This document shows, one piece after another, positions 11,184 through 23,125 of a stretch of 64,000 bases of DNA. Made by a program: the position numbers and the translations under genes. The notes under the pieces are model-generated. The model had not been told where the DNA came from. It did not search any database and saw nothing but the letters and a program-made list of their open reading frames with translations. The stretch is taken from positions 185,818,071-185,882,070 of the forward strand of contig NC_084462.1 of NCBI RefSeq assembly GCF_027409185.1. The letters are read 5' to 3'. Every line of letters begins with the position of its first letter. The stretch's first letter is position 1. Origin of the DNA: Cynocephalus volans (Eukaryota; Chordata; Mammalia; Dermoptera; Cynocephalidae).

Positions 11184-12235
11184 GTAGAATATCTTAAAGT
11201 TCAATTAAGACCTCAGCATCAGAGGAGATCAGGGACATATGGGCCATGCAGGAGTGAGATGAGGAGGGCCCACGTCCTCATCCACCTTGAAGACATGAGT
11301 CTCCTGTCACACCCTGAACTCTGAGCAGGCAGAGCCCCTCGCTCTGAGGAACAAGCCCCCACAGGTCATGCTCCTCACTGTGACCCACATTTGATGGCGT
11401 GGAGATAACTTGGATCACTTATGAGCCCATCAGGGTCTCTTTTGCTGAGCAGTTGCTTTGACCCTGTTCTGGTCCCACCAGGCACCATAAGAGCACATTG
11501 CAAGCTCTGAGAGAGTGACCAATGGCCTTTCCACATGAGCGTCCAGCTGGGGCCATGAGTAGCTGTGAGATCTACTGGGCAACCTGAGCTCGTTTCCCCT
11601 GCACCTGTCTGGTGACCTGGGCTCCCAGGCTGATCGATAGAAAGACCCTGTGTTCTCAGACTAACCCTAATACATGTAATCCATGGCTGTGTTTCTGATC
11701 ACATTAACAGTAGAAGTTGAATGGGGCTCTTCATAAGCTAACACCTTCCAAAATATTTAGTCATATTTGAGTTTGAATAAATTTGAGTCTTATCCCCAAA
11801 TTCACATCATAGAATTCACACAGAATTTACATAGTTTCCATTCATGCGCTTTGCTCCACTTATTACTAATTTATTTATGATCCACTCAGGCTCATTCATC
11901 TACTGCTGTCTGTGAATCACCACTTTCCTGTCAAACACCAACCCAGGTAACATTACCAAGACCTGAAATCTGAATTTCCTATTCCTGGGATCAGTGTGTC
12001 ACCCCAAATTCTGCACCATTTGAATTAATGAAGGCATCCGAGTACTTCATTATTTTACTATTAAGATACCTACAAGAGCTAAAAATCTGTTCTAAGTGTG
12101 GCTGTCCTTGTATTATTGTGTGAGGTACATGCTCCCAATACAGTAAAATATTTATTGGAACATCAGCACTGCTGTAAATATTTGCATTTATATCACTATT
12201 TTTGAAAGATGAAGTTCCAGGCTTGGAGAGGCAGC
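11184..12235. other. Copy A intergenic stretch incl. single-copy precursor of the B minisatellite
   Basis: Aligns with copy B 50468-52470. Around 11800-11860 there is one copy of the sequence (TTTACATAGTTTCCATTCATGC) that is repeated 19 times in copy B. No gene is seen. Confidence 0.65.
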
Positions 12236-12239
12236 TCCT

Positions 12240-12620
12240 CACCAGCCACCTCTGCACCTGCTGGAGCCTGTGAAGGGCAGTTCCTGAGCGCCCCCTGCAG
12301 TGCAGCCCTTGCCCTGCAGTGGAGGCTCCTGTCTGAGCTTACAGTGTGTTCTTGTCACAGCACCTGTACTGCAGTACTGAAGGTCTGTGCCCCAGCTTCA
12401 GGGTGTTCTTTCAGTGACACCATATACTTTTTCAGCATTTCTTGAGATAGTGATTTGGCCTCACTAAACACAAAGTGCTCTGCAGGGAATCTCCAAGCAA
12501 ATGTTTGATAAAACTACCAGGGAGTCTCTTCCCTGGAGCTGTCAGGTGCAATGACACCGTCGACACTCACGGTGAGTCCAGGAACTCTCAGGGGCTTTGG
12601 GAGAGTCTCTTGTCATCTTC
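12240..12620 (-). pseudogene. IGHV clan III pseudogene relic (copy A)
   Basis: Minus-strand relic of a V segment. The right end carries an FR2-like stretch (about 12520-12580, the FPGA... position before the CDR1-like region). The left end carries the FR3-to-RSS region (about 12340-12410) with the usual GTGTTC...CTCGCACAG pattern worn down. A CTCF-like motif follows at 12287-12300 and GCACCTGCTGGAG 3' flank typical of the intact genes here. Frames are broken and no RSS heptamer is usable. Copy B has the same relic at 52480-52830. Confidence 0.65.
12287..12300 (-). promoter_or_regulatory. CTCF-like motif beside clan III relic (copy A)
   Basis: Minus strand reads CTGCAGGGGGCGCT, identical to the motif beside IGHV4-A. 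It sits where the V-associated CTCF site would be and has outlived the V exon's coding potential. Confidence 0.5.
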
Positions 12621-12699
12621 ACCTCCTCCAACTGAAGGACACAGCAGAATGAAGGGTCTCAAAGCCCACTCCACATCTTCTAACCCAGGAACACCCACC

Positions 12700-12770
12700 C
12701 ACTCACCCTAGCACACCCACACACATACACACAAACACACCCACACATACACCCAAACCCCCACCATGCA
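12700..12770 (+). repeat. CA-rich tract
   Basis: Imperfect CACACC/CACACA repeats. The copy B counterpart (52968-53008) is a clean (CA)n. Confidence 0.75.
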
Positions 12771-13317
12771 TTCACAATGGGACTAGTATTAAGAGTAATG
12801 GGCAAGAAATTTGTCCTTCTTTCCTGTATCTTGCATATAGGTAGTGCCTCTACACTGACCCTAGGCCTGGGTTTGTGACTTGCTTTGTCAAACTGAACAA
12901 AAGCAAACATGATGCTGGTGTAGACTTGGGAATGAGATGTGTGGTGGGATTGTCTGTTCCTCCATTACCCAGGAACACTTTAGATGCCTCTGAGAGGGAG
13001 CCAGGGTCTCCATGAGGAGGGCCAGACATGCAAATCCATGCCCAGTCAGTTCAACCACACTGAGCCCCCGGATGTGTGGGGATGGTCTCACTGGACCTGC
13101 AGCCCAGCCTGTCCACATTCTCAGAGGGCACAGCCAGGACAGGGCCACAGAGGGCACTGGACAGGGAGTCTCTAGCAACAGAAGCAGGTGCTGATCTAGG
13201 AACAGAGGACCCTGGTTGGAATCCCTGTGGACCAGTGTCTTGCACGGGCCTCCACTTCTCCAATTGTGGAGTGTAGGTGTCTCTACTAGGAATCCTATGT
13301 CTGTCTTACCTGTGCAG

Positions 13318-14143
13318 GTGGGCATTTCTCAAAGGAAGATATATGAATGGCCAACAGACACATGAAAAAATGCTCAACCTCACTCAGCATCTGGGAAATG
13401 CAAATCAATACCACTTTGAGATCCCATCTCACTCCAGTTAGGATGTCTAACATCCAAAAGACTGTGTGAATGATAAATGCTGGCGAGGTTGAGGTTGTGG
13501 AGAAAAAATAACTCGCATATACTGTTCGTGGAGCTGCAAAATGGTGCAGCCTCTCTGGAAAATGACTTGGAGGTTCCTCAAACAATTGCAGATAGATCTA
13601 CCATGTGACCCAGCTATCCCACTGCTGGGAATATACCCAGAGTAATGGAAACCATCAAATCAAAGGTATACCTGCTCCCCAATGTTCATTGCAGCACTCT
13701 TTACAATAGCCAAGAGTTGAAACCAGCCCAAATGTCCATCATCAGATGAGTGGATACGGAAAATGTGGTACATCTACACAATGGAATACTACTCAGCTAT
13801 AAAAACAAATGAAATACTGCCATTTGCAACAACATGGATGGACCTTGAGAGAATTATATTAAGTGAAACAAGTCAGGCACAGAAGGAGAAATACCACATG
13901 TTCTCACTTATTCGTGGGAGCTAAAAATAAAAAAAAAATAAACAAACCCACCAGCAAACAAAGGGGTGGGGTTGAAGAAGACAGAGTAACCACAAAAATG
14001 CCTTGAACTTCTTAAGTCAAGTGAACAGATACGGTGTGGGGGGAAGGGAAGGGTTGGAAAGGAATGGGTAAAGGGACATGAAAATCAACTGCAATGTATT
14101 TGGAGGAGTAAAATAAAAACAAAATACTAAAAGAAAAAACAAA
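13318..14143 (+). mobile_element. LINE-1 3' end
   Basis: L1 ORF2 C-terminal coding sequence and 3' UTR, starting at the GGGCATTTCTCAAAGGAAG region and ending in an A-rich tail around 14110-14143. It interrupts the copy A alignment. Frames are broken. Confidence 0.85.
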
Positions 14144-17100
14144 TTGCCAGCCAAGAAATTAACCCAGCAAGTCTCTCCTTCGGAAATGAGGGAGTAATAG
14201 TGCATTTCCCAGAGACACTAAAGTTTTGGGAGTTCACCACCACACGACGGGGCCTAAGAATTTCTCACGGGGTTCCTTCTTCTGGAATCTGAATAAGGAT
14301 GACCGCTATCACAAATACACAAGAAAGAGCAAAACACAACATTTAAACAAAAAAAGCGACCGCGAGTAAGAGAGCTAAATCATGCCCCCTAAAATTTCCA
14401 GCCAACATAGAAAAGAGAAATAAAGGGGAAGTAATGATAATAAGATATTTATATCATCTAAACAAGAAGCAGTTAAATGACAGGAATTAAACAGTACTTG
14501 TCATTAACTATCCAAAATGTGAATGGATAAAAGTCCCCATTCAAAAGACACAGACTGACTGATTGGATTAAAAAGCTAGACCCAAGTACATGCTGTCTTC
14601 AGAGACCCACCTCACCCTTAGAGACACACATACTTAATGTGAAGAGATGGAAAAAGACATACCACACAAGTGGAATCCAACAATGAGAAGGAATTCATAG
14701 TGTTATATCAGACAAAATAGACTTTAAACCAAAAAGCATAAAAAGAGACAACACCACTATATAATGATAAATATATCTATACTGCTAGAAGACATAATAA
14801 TCATAAATGCATATGTATCCAATACTGCAGGACACAGATATAAGAAAGCAAACTCTCTTAGGCCTAAAGAAAGAAATAGGCTCTAATACATTAACAGTGG
14901 GTGATCTGAACAACCCTTTCATGATATGGGACAGATCTCCCAGGCAACAAATCAACAGAGAGACACAGGATTTAATCTACACCTTACACCAACAAGACCT
15001 GGCAGATATATACAGAACATTTCACCAAACAACAAAAGAATATACTTTCTTCTTATAAGGTCATGGAACATTCTCCAGGATAGACCACATAAGAGGACAA
15101 AAATGTAGTGTCAGCTCATTTAAAAACCTTAAAGCATTCCAAGTATCTTTTCAGACCACAATGGACTAAAACAGGAAATTAATAATAAGCAAAACTCATG
15201 AAACTATACAAATACATGAATACTAAAAAACAGGCTCCTAAATGACCTGCAGGTCGAAGAAGAAATTAAACAGGAAATCAAAAAATTTCTTGAAACTAAT
15301 GAAAATAAAGATACATCATAACAAAACTGGTGGGATACTGCAAAAAGGAGTACTAAGAGGCAACTTTATTACAATAAATGCATACATCAAAAGAATGGAA
15401 AGACTTCAATTAAACCACATAAGAGTACACCTCTAAGAACTTGAAAAATAACAACAATCCAAACCTAAGGGTAGTAGACGGAAAAAGAAATAATTAAGAT
15501 CAGAGCAGAACTAAATGAAATAGAGACCCCCAAAACAATGGAAAAGATTAACAAACCAAAAAGTTGCTATTTCAAGAAGATAAATAAAATAGACACATCA
15601 TTAGCTAGGTTAACAACAAAGACAAAAAATTTAAAAAATTAAAAAACTAGAGAGAAGACCCAAATAACGTAAATCAGAAATGAAAAGAGAGACATTAGAG
15701 CCAATACCTCAGAAATACAAAGAATAATTAGAGAGTATTATGAACAACTGTTTGAAACCAAATATAAAAATCTGGAAGAAATGGACAAGTTTCTAGACAC
15801 ACACAAACTACCAAGACTGAATCAAGAATAGACAGAAAACCAGAACGGACCCATAACAAGCAAGGAGATTGAATCGGAAATCAGCAATCTTCCAACAAAG
15901 AAAAGTCCAGGTCTGCATAGCATTACGGATGAATTCTCTCAAACGTTTAAAGAGGAGTTAATGACAATTCTTCTCGAACTATTCTAAAAAGTGAAAGAGA
16001 AGCCACTCTCCCAAATGCATTCTATGAGGTGAACATATCTCTGATATCAAAACCAGGTAAAGACAAAACAAAAATAGAAAAATACAGACCAATATCTTTG
16101 GTGAACATAGATGTAAAAATCCTCAACAAGATATTAGCAAACAGAATACAGCAACATATTAAAAAAATTATAGAACAAGATCAAGTGGGATTCATACAAG
16201 GGATGCAATGATGGTTCAACATACAAAAGTTAATAAATGTGATGCATCACATCAACAAACTCACGAACAAAAACCTTATGATTATCTCAACAGATGCTGA
16301 AAAAGCATTTGACAAAATTTGACATCCCTTCATGATAAAGACTCTCAACAAATTAGGTATAAAAGGAAAGTTTCTCAACACGATAAGAGCCATTTATGAC
16401 AAGCCCACTCTCAGTATCATTCTGAATGGGGAAAAACTGAGGGCCTTTTCCTTAAGAACAAGTACAAGACAAGGATGCCCACCCTCACCACTGCTGTTTA
16501 ACATAGTACAGGAGGTACAAGCCAGAGGAATCAGGCAAGAGATAGAAATAAAGGGAATCCAGATTGGAAGAGACAAAGTCAAACTGTCTCTATTTGCAGA
16601 TGACATGATACTATATATAGAAAAACCTAAAGACTCTATCAAAAAAACTCCTAGATCTGGTTAATAACTTCATTAACAAGTCAGGTGCATTTATATAATG
16701 AAATAATAAACTAACAGAAAGAGAAATAAAGTAAGCACATTTACAAATGTCAAGAAAAAAACAAACAAACCTAGGGATCAATTTAACCAAAGAGGTGAAA
16801 GATCTCTCAAATGAGATGTAGAAACCACTTCTGAAAGAAATTAGAGAAGACACGAAAAAAGGAAAGATATTCCATGCTCTTGGATTGTAAGAATTAACAC
16901 TGTGAAAATGTCTATACTAACAAAAGCAATCTACAGGTTCAATGCAATCCCCTTCAAAATGCCAATGAGATTCCTCATAGAAATGGAAAAAAAACAGTCT
17001 TAATTTTCATGTGGAAAAACAGAAGACCCCAAATAGTCAAAGAAATCCTGAGCAAAGAATATAAAGACAGAGGCATAACACTACTTGATTTCAAATTATA

Positions 17101-18555
17101 CTACAAAGCTATAGTATCAAAAACAGCATGGTACTGACATAACAAAAGACACTCAGACCAGTGCAGCAGAATTGAGAATCAATAAATCACCCCTCAGGCT
17201 TGCAGCCATCTGATATTGGAGAAAGGGAACAAAAACATACATTGGGAAAAGACTGCCTCTTCAACAAGTGGTGCTGGGAAAATTGAATATCCAAATGCAG
17301 ATGAATGCAACTAGATATATACCTCTCAAAATATACAAAAATCAACTCAAAATGGATTAGAGACTTTAATATTAGACCTGAAACCATAAAATTACTAAGG
17401 GAAAATATAGGTGAAACACTTCAGGAACTAGGTCGGTGCACAGACTTTATGACCATGAGCCTGAAATCACAAGCTACAAAAGAAAAAATAAACAAATGGG
17501 ACTATATAAAACTAAAAACCTTCTGCACAGCAAAGGGAATAATCAAAAGAGTGAAATGACAGCCTACAGTGTGGGAGAAAATTTTTGCTAACTATGCATC
17601 CGACAAGGGATTAATTCCATATTAGAGAAGTAACTCAAGCAATTACATAGTAAAAACACAAATACCCCAGTTAAAAAATGGGCAAATGAGCTGAACAGAC
17701 ATTTTTCAAAGAAAGACATACAGATGACCAACAGATACATGAAAAAATGCTCAACATCCCTAGTCATCAGGGAAATAAAAATTAAAACTACACCGAGATT
17801 CTACCTCACTCCCGTTAGACTGGCTGTAATCAAAAAGACAGTGAATAAGAAAGGCTGGTGGGGATGTGGAGAGAAGGGAACGCTCCAGCACTGCTGGTGG
17901 GACTGTAAATTAGTACAACCACTATGGAAAACAATGTGGAGATTTCTCAAATGACTATGAATAGATCTTCCATACAATCCAGCAAACCCACTTCTGGGTA
18001 TATACGCAGAGGAATGGAATGGAAATCATCTTGTTGAAGGGACACCTGCATTCCCATATGCATCGCAGCTCTTTTTACAATAGCCAAGACATGGAACCAT
18101 CTTAAATGTCCATCGATGGTTGATTGGATAAGGAAACTGTTGTATATATGCAGCATAGAATACTACTCTGCAATAAAAAAGAATGAAATTCTCCCATTTA
18201 CAACAACATGGAGGAGCCTGGAGAAACTTACGTTGAGTGAAATTAGCAAAGCACAGAGGAATAATTGCCGCATGTACTCACTCATAAGTGGGAGCTGAGA
18301 GAGATGGAAGGAAGGAAAGAAAGACCACAGTGGTGCACTGGACTTGCAGAGGGAGAGAACATACATTGGGATAAAAAATGGAGTGGAGGGGACGTGGGAG
18401 GTCGAGGGACGCTGGGGATCATTGTGTGGGGGACATGGGGCACTAATGCAAGTTGTGGTAATGGACATGCTGCCAGTATGAATCTGGAACTCACATCTTC
18501 AGCACGAGGGCTGACAATAAGGTTTTTATCTCATGAATATTTATAGCCAATAAAA
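14144..18555 (+). mobile_element. LINE-1, near-complete ORF2, degenerate
   Basis: Runs from ORF1-tail sequence through ORF2 (about 14480-18290) to an A-rich 3' end near 18550. Recognisable ORF2 parts: endonuclease (about 14500-15100), RT with FADDMI at about 16590-16610 and RQGCP at about 16470, and the C-terminal Cys-rich region at about 17860-17960. Stops and frameshifts throughout mean it cannot encode active L1 protein. The longest open pieces are only 60-110 codons. Confidence 0.9.
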
Positions 18556-19470
18556 AATAAATTGTAGAAAGTTAAGTACAAAAAATCTATTAAGTACTTA
18601 AATCTATATGCTGGAACTATAAGACTCCTAAAGGAAAACATAGGGTAAACACTTCAGAAAGTAGGACTGGGCAAAGACATTCTGAATATGACCCCACAAG
18701 TACAGACGACAAAAACAAAAATAAACAAATCTTATAGGAAACTAAAACCCTCTGCATAGCAGTAGGAACAACTAACAGAGTGAATAGACAACCTGCAGAG
18801 TGGGAGAAAGTATTTGTAAGTTATGAATCTGACAAAGGATAAATATCCAGAATATGCAAGGAACTCATAACAGTTAAAAAACAACCCTATTAAAAAGTGG
18901 TCAAAGGAGCTGCATAGACATTTCCCAAAGGAAGATTAACGAATGGACAACAGACCCATGGAAAAATGCTCAACGTCTTTCAACATCAGGCAAATGCAAA
19001 TCCAAACCACATTGAGATGTCATCTCACCACAGTTAGACTTGCTGTTATCAATGAGACAAGGAATAAAATATGCAGCTGAAGATGTGGGGAAAGACAAAC
19101 TATTGTACACTGTTGGTGCTGCTATAAATAATTGCACCCCTTATGGAAAACAGTGTGGGGCTTCCTCAAACAAATACAGACACAGGTGCCATACGATCCA
19201 GCAATCCCACTGCTGGAATATTCCCAAAGAATGGAAACCATCCCGTCTGTGGGATACCAGCAGTCCCATATCTAGGTCTATTAACAGTAGTCAAGGTTGA
19301 GAACCAACACTGCGTAAGGAAAATGTGCTGTAAATACACAAAGGAATACGACCCTGCCCTAAAAATAATGAAGTTCTGTCATCCACAGCAGCGTGGAGGA
19401 ACTTAGAGAACATTACGTTAAGTAAAGCAAACCAGGCACAGAAAGGGAAATGCTCAGCATTGGCTGAGGC
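18556..19470 (+). mobile_element. Second LINE-1 ORF2 3' fragment
   Basis: Starts again within late ORF2 directly after the tail of the previous L1 and repeats its last 900 bases in diverged form, so it is a separate insertion. It stops abruptly near 19470, inside the 3' region, where minus-strand ERV sequence begins. That edge looks like a rearrangement breakpoint rather than a natural L1 end. Confidence 0.8.
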
Positions 19471-20573
19471 GCTCACGAGATGAGGCGGGGGGTTCATCGG
19501 TACCTAGAAGCTGGTAGTTTCTAAGCAAAAGCTGGTTAAAGGCCTGATTAAAGATTTTTCCCACTTGGGTTTGAAGAAACCTAATGATGCAGGGCAAGAA
19601 AAGGCAGGTTCTGAGGATAATGATTAGAGGTCCCAAAATTGGCCAAATCCAAGTTAGGACAGGCCTTAAGATAAAGGAGGAAAAGGGGTTAGAACTGGAT
19701 GTGGTTCATAGGCTGGAAGCTAAGTCGGTGAGTTTGATGATGTTTGTTTCTACTAGACCAGATTCATTGATATATCAACTGCATTCTTCCCTAAGGAAGA
19801 TGCAAGTACCTCCTTTTTCTGCGGTGAGGAGGTCTAGTGCTCTGCGGTTTTCGAGGGTGACCTGAGCTAAAGAGGTAATTTGTCTCTGTAGAAAGGAAAG
19901 AGATTCGGCAGTGGAGTTCAGAACCCCTTCAAGTTTAGCATTTATGTCTTCGACTGCCCGTAAACTGTGTCCTAAGGCTCCTCCCGACAGGCCGGCTCTG
20001 ACCGCTGATGTTGTTAGGGAAATACCAACCATGATCGGGAGGAAGGTGGCCCTTTTTTTTGCCTTGAGGGTGGATGAAGAAGATGGAACAGTTCTGAACT
20101 TGTGTACAGAGTGAGTTGAGGAACGATGGTGACAAGAAGGCATGGGGCAGTAAGATTAGGCAGGATGGAGGTAGAGAGGGTTCCATTGCACCAGAAAAAG
20201 AGCCTAATGGGGCGATGGTGTGGGTATGAATGGTTGTTTTAAGATTAGAATAAGACAGAGGAAAAGTTAGGGAGGAAGAGTTTCCGATGAAAAAGTGACG
20301 GGGCAACAAAGTATTATTGTGTTTGTTGTCAGGCTCCCAGAGAGGGACGTCCGGAAGGTTAAGGGGATCTGATGGTGGGGAGGAGGTAACATCGAGAGGA
20401 AGGGAAGCATTTAAGGGGACGGCCGCCAGGAGCAGTCGCATGAGAGAGGCACAAAGAAAACAATTTCCAGGAGAGAGACCCGGTGAGGTGTGGTCTAGCC
20501 ATATACAGGAAGGGGTCTGAAGGCTCCATGGGTGAAGTGAAAGGAATAGGAGAAGGCCAAGGAGAAGGTTCAT
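19456..20573 (-). pseudogene. ERV-Phe envelope remnant
   Basis: Envelope of the minus-strand gammaretrovirus-like provirus. The ATG is at 20571-20573, with a hydrophobic signal sequence. The surface part (to about 20060) has a CxxC-type site (CFLC) but is shorter than usual. The transmembrane part is in another frame: basic cleavage site KAKKR, a fusion peptide-like stretch, heptads, and an immunosuppressive-domain-like LENRRALDLL. The CX6CC motif is damaged: the last Cys is Ser, followed by a stop. The anchor and tail are encoded to about 19456. Frameshift and stops make it non-coding as a whole. Confidence 0.82.
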
Positions 20574-20759
20574 GTCTCCAGAATTGGGGGTAGGGCTGAG
20601 GTCCGGGATAGGCAGAGTTTGAGAGGGTTGGTAGGATGAGGGATACACTTTACCTGGCAGGGCAAGTTTAGCAGCAGTTGGAGTGCAAAGGATGACAGGA
20701 CATGGGCCTTCCCACTTAGGGGTTAGTGGGGTTTTAGGTTTCGGGGAAGTGTAGAATAC

Positions 20760-21560
20760 TAATTGGCCTGGGCTGAGTGAAAGTTTATTTTTGGAAAGTG
20801 ACGGATCTGGAAGTAGCCAGTCCTGGTACTTCCATAGCTCGGAGCGAAGGTGGGAGAGCAAGGGTAAGGCCATGGTGGGTGGTATGGGTCCTTCAGTCGC
20901 TGTGATCCCCGGGGGTAGGAGGGCCTACCATACATGACTTCAAAAGGGGAAAGATTGGAGGGCCTTTTTGGGAGAGCCCTGGTCTTGAGTAGAGTGAGAG
21001 GTAGAAGACGGACCCAATCAAGGTGTAATTCCAGAGACAATTCAGTTAGTATGTCCTTTAAGGTTCTGTTGGTACTCTCTACCTTTCCGGATGCCTGAGG
21101 TCAGTAAGGGCAATGTAAGTGCCAGGGGAGAGAGAGTGACTGCGAGAGTTTCTGTATTACCTGGGTGGTAAATTCAGGTCCATTGTCAGATTGAATGGAA
21201 GTGGGCATCCCAAATCGTGGGATGATTTGGGAAAGGAGAGTCTGGGCTATGGTGGAGGCCTTTTTATTGGATGTAGGGAATGCCTCTACCCATCCTGAAA
21301 AGGTATCAACAAACACCAAGAGGTATTTGAGGTGCCGGACAGAAGGCATGTGCGTAAAATCGACTTACCAGTCGGCCGCAGGTGTCAGACCTCTGGCCTG
21401 GAGGGAGGGGTATGGTCCAGGTTTGAAAGGGGTGTTAGGATTGGTACGCTGGCAGATTGTGCATGAGGAGGAAATTTTTTGCAAGAGGGCTTTGTCAGAT
21501 GGGGTGATTGAGAAGAAGTCTTCTAAAAACTGGGATAAATCTTGGGGGCTAGAGTGAAAC
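20760..21560 (-). pseudogene. ERV-Phe integrase remnant
   Basis: Integrase relic reading from high to low coordinates. The zinc-binding Cys pair (CTICQ) is at about 21440. The core has Asp in VDFTHMP (about 21350), Asp in SDNGPEF (about 21180) and Glu in GKVESTNRTL (about 21080), so the D,D-35-E set is visible. In-frame stops occur just before VDF and just after HLHCPY. The C-terminal part runs into the env start region (about 20870), as in other gammaretrovirus-like genomes. Confidence 0.85.
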
Positions 21561-22468
21561 AGGTCATGGCATCATTAGGCGGTTGAGGCTGAGAGGGTGT
21601 CTGTGAACATTGGGAGCTGTATGGAAGAATGGGAAGTTGGTTTTGTGTCTGTGGGTGCATTGCCGCAGTGCGTGCAGTGAGGTCAGCCTTACAATTCCCG
21701 CGAGTGATTGGGGAATCGTCCCTCTGGTGGGCTCTGCATTGAATGAGTCCTAATTCACAAGGTAAATGGGATGCCTCAATTAATGTGGAGATTAAAGCTG
21801 AGTTGGTGATTGTGTTACCCTTGGTGTTAAGCAGACTGCGTTCTTTATATGGCAGCATGAGAGAGAAGTATATGAAAGACATATTTGGAGTCAGTGTATA
21901 AGTTAAAATTTCTTCCTTCAGCTAGAACGCAGGCTCGCGTGGCAGCGATAAGTTCGGCCTCCTGGTTGGTAGTACCCTTGGGTAAAGGTTGGGCCTCTAT
22001 AACCAAATCAAGGGAGACTATGGCATACCCTGCGTAATGAGTGTTTCCTTCCTTGAATGAGGACCCATCCGTGAACCATGTGAGATCAGCGTGAGCTAGG
22101 GGTCCTTCAGTGATGGAAGAGCGGTAAGGTATAAAATTTTGAAGGCTTTCTATGCAGCTGTGCAAAGGGGTGTTTGGGGAATCTGGTATAGGCAGTTGGG
22201 TGGCCGGATTTAGGGGTGGGCAGGTAGTGAAGGATAGGGCAGGATTTTCCAGAAACGAGGATAGGAGGGTTAGGATTCTGGAAGGTGGGAGGGATTGGAG
22301 AGCCTTATAGGTAAGGAGGTCTTTGAGGTGATGTGGTGAGAGAATGGTGAGAGGTGCCCCAAATGTTAATTTGGATGCCTCCTTATGCAGTAACTGCCCT
22401 GCTGCTAGGGCTCTTAGACAAGGTACCCAGCCTCGTACAGTGGGGTCCAACTGTTTTGATAGGTACAA
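21561..22468 (-). pseudogene. ERV-Phe RT connection and RNase H remnant
   Basis: Opens in the connection subdomain (YLSKQLDP...GWVPCLRALAA at about 22390-22460) and continues into RNase H, with Asp in WFTDGSS (about 22070), Glu in NQEAELIAA (about 21960) and Asp in LYTDSKY (about 21890). A frameshift at about 21850-21880 moves the rest of RNase H to another frame. It joins directly to the RT N-terminus on its right with no palm domain between. Confidence 0.82.
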
Positions 22469-22640
22469 GGCGGATATCTTGGACGAGACAAAAGGTGCCG
22501 TTAGGTTTTTTTACAGTGATTATGGGAGTATTGTCTGAATGATGAGGCTTAACCCAAGGAGAGCTGTTGTGGTTAATGGATACTGAGCCTGACAAATATA
22601 TTTGGAGGGGTCTTTTAGTTTTATTTGTACAGGGGAACAC
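22469..22640 (-). pseudogene. ERV-Phe RT N-terminal stub
   Basis: Only the start of reverse transcriptase remains (VKKPNGTFCLVQDIR at about 22480-22530). The fingers/palm containing the catalytic YxDD and the thumb are absent: the sequence jumps to the connection domain at about 22465. Roughly 0.8-0.9 kb expected for this region is missing. Confidence 0.75.
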
Positions 22641-23125
22641 TGGGCCAGAGTGGGGCTGGCAATGTCCCAAACTGTGGGGTTAACAGGGTGCATTAGCATG
22701 GGTAAGGACTTCTTTCTAGGGGTGGAATTAGTAGGATCTTGGGCTTGAACTAGTGCTAGGAGGAAGGAAATGGGGGAAGAGGAAGAGGACAGGGGCAAAG
22801 TAATGGAGACTTGAAGCCGTGATAAAATGTCCCGTCCCAACAAGGGGACAGGGCATTGTGGCATGACTAGAAAGGAATGGGAGAAAACGGATTGAGTGCC
22901 TTGAAGGCAGCAGGATAAAAGAGGGGTTTTTTGGGGAAAGATTTGTTTACCTCCTACCCCGACTATAGGAGAGCTGCTGGAGGTGGTGGGGCCTTTATAT
23001 TCCCTTAAGACCGAAAAGGTGGCTCCAGTGTCCAGGAGGAAAGATATTAGGTGGCCGTCCACAACCATGAATACCCTGGGCTCTTGTTTTGTTATAGAGA
23101 TGGTCGGGAAGGGCCCAAGGCTCCT
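22641..23125 (-). pseudogene. ERV-Phe protease remnant
   Basis: Aspartic protease with the active-site LLDTGA at about 23010-23040 and a second conserved stretch PLLGRDIL at about 22820. It is in the same frame as gag and separated from it by a single TGA (23126-23128), the arrangement of gammaretroviruses that reach Pro-Pol by stop-codon readthrough. The protease itself is open over about 180 codons (22520-23068). Confidence 0.83.

Larger units (their letters stand above)
4549..13317. repeat. Segmental duplication copy A (IGHV4-A unit)
   Basis: This stretch aligns in order with about 42975-53300 (copy B): IGHV4 gene, octamer, a flank with a CT/CA microsatellite, the orphan octamer promoter, the clan III relic, and a CA-rich tract. 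Differences are private insertions: an L1 fragment at about 9330-10020 is only in A; L1 pieces at 47215-47625 and 48645-48905 and the minisatellite are only in B. It is tandem duplication of an IGHV-containing block, as is usual for this locus class. Confidence 0.85.

Noticed and set aside
12179-12186. Octamer ATTTGCAT next to the clan III relic
   Set aside because: It lies on the 3' side of the relic, not upstream of its leader, in AT-rich sequence (also at about 52427); most likely chance.
14807-17954. Several 60-110-codon frames as separate genes
   Set aside because: They are pieces of one decayed LINE-1 ORF2.
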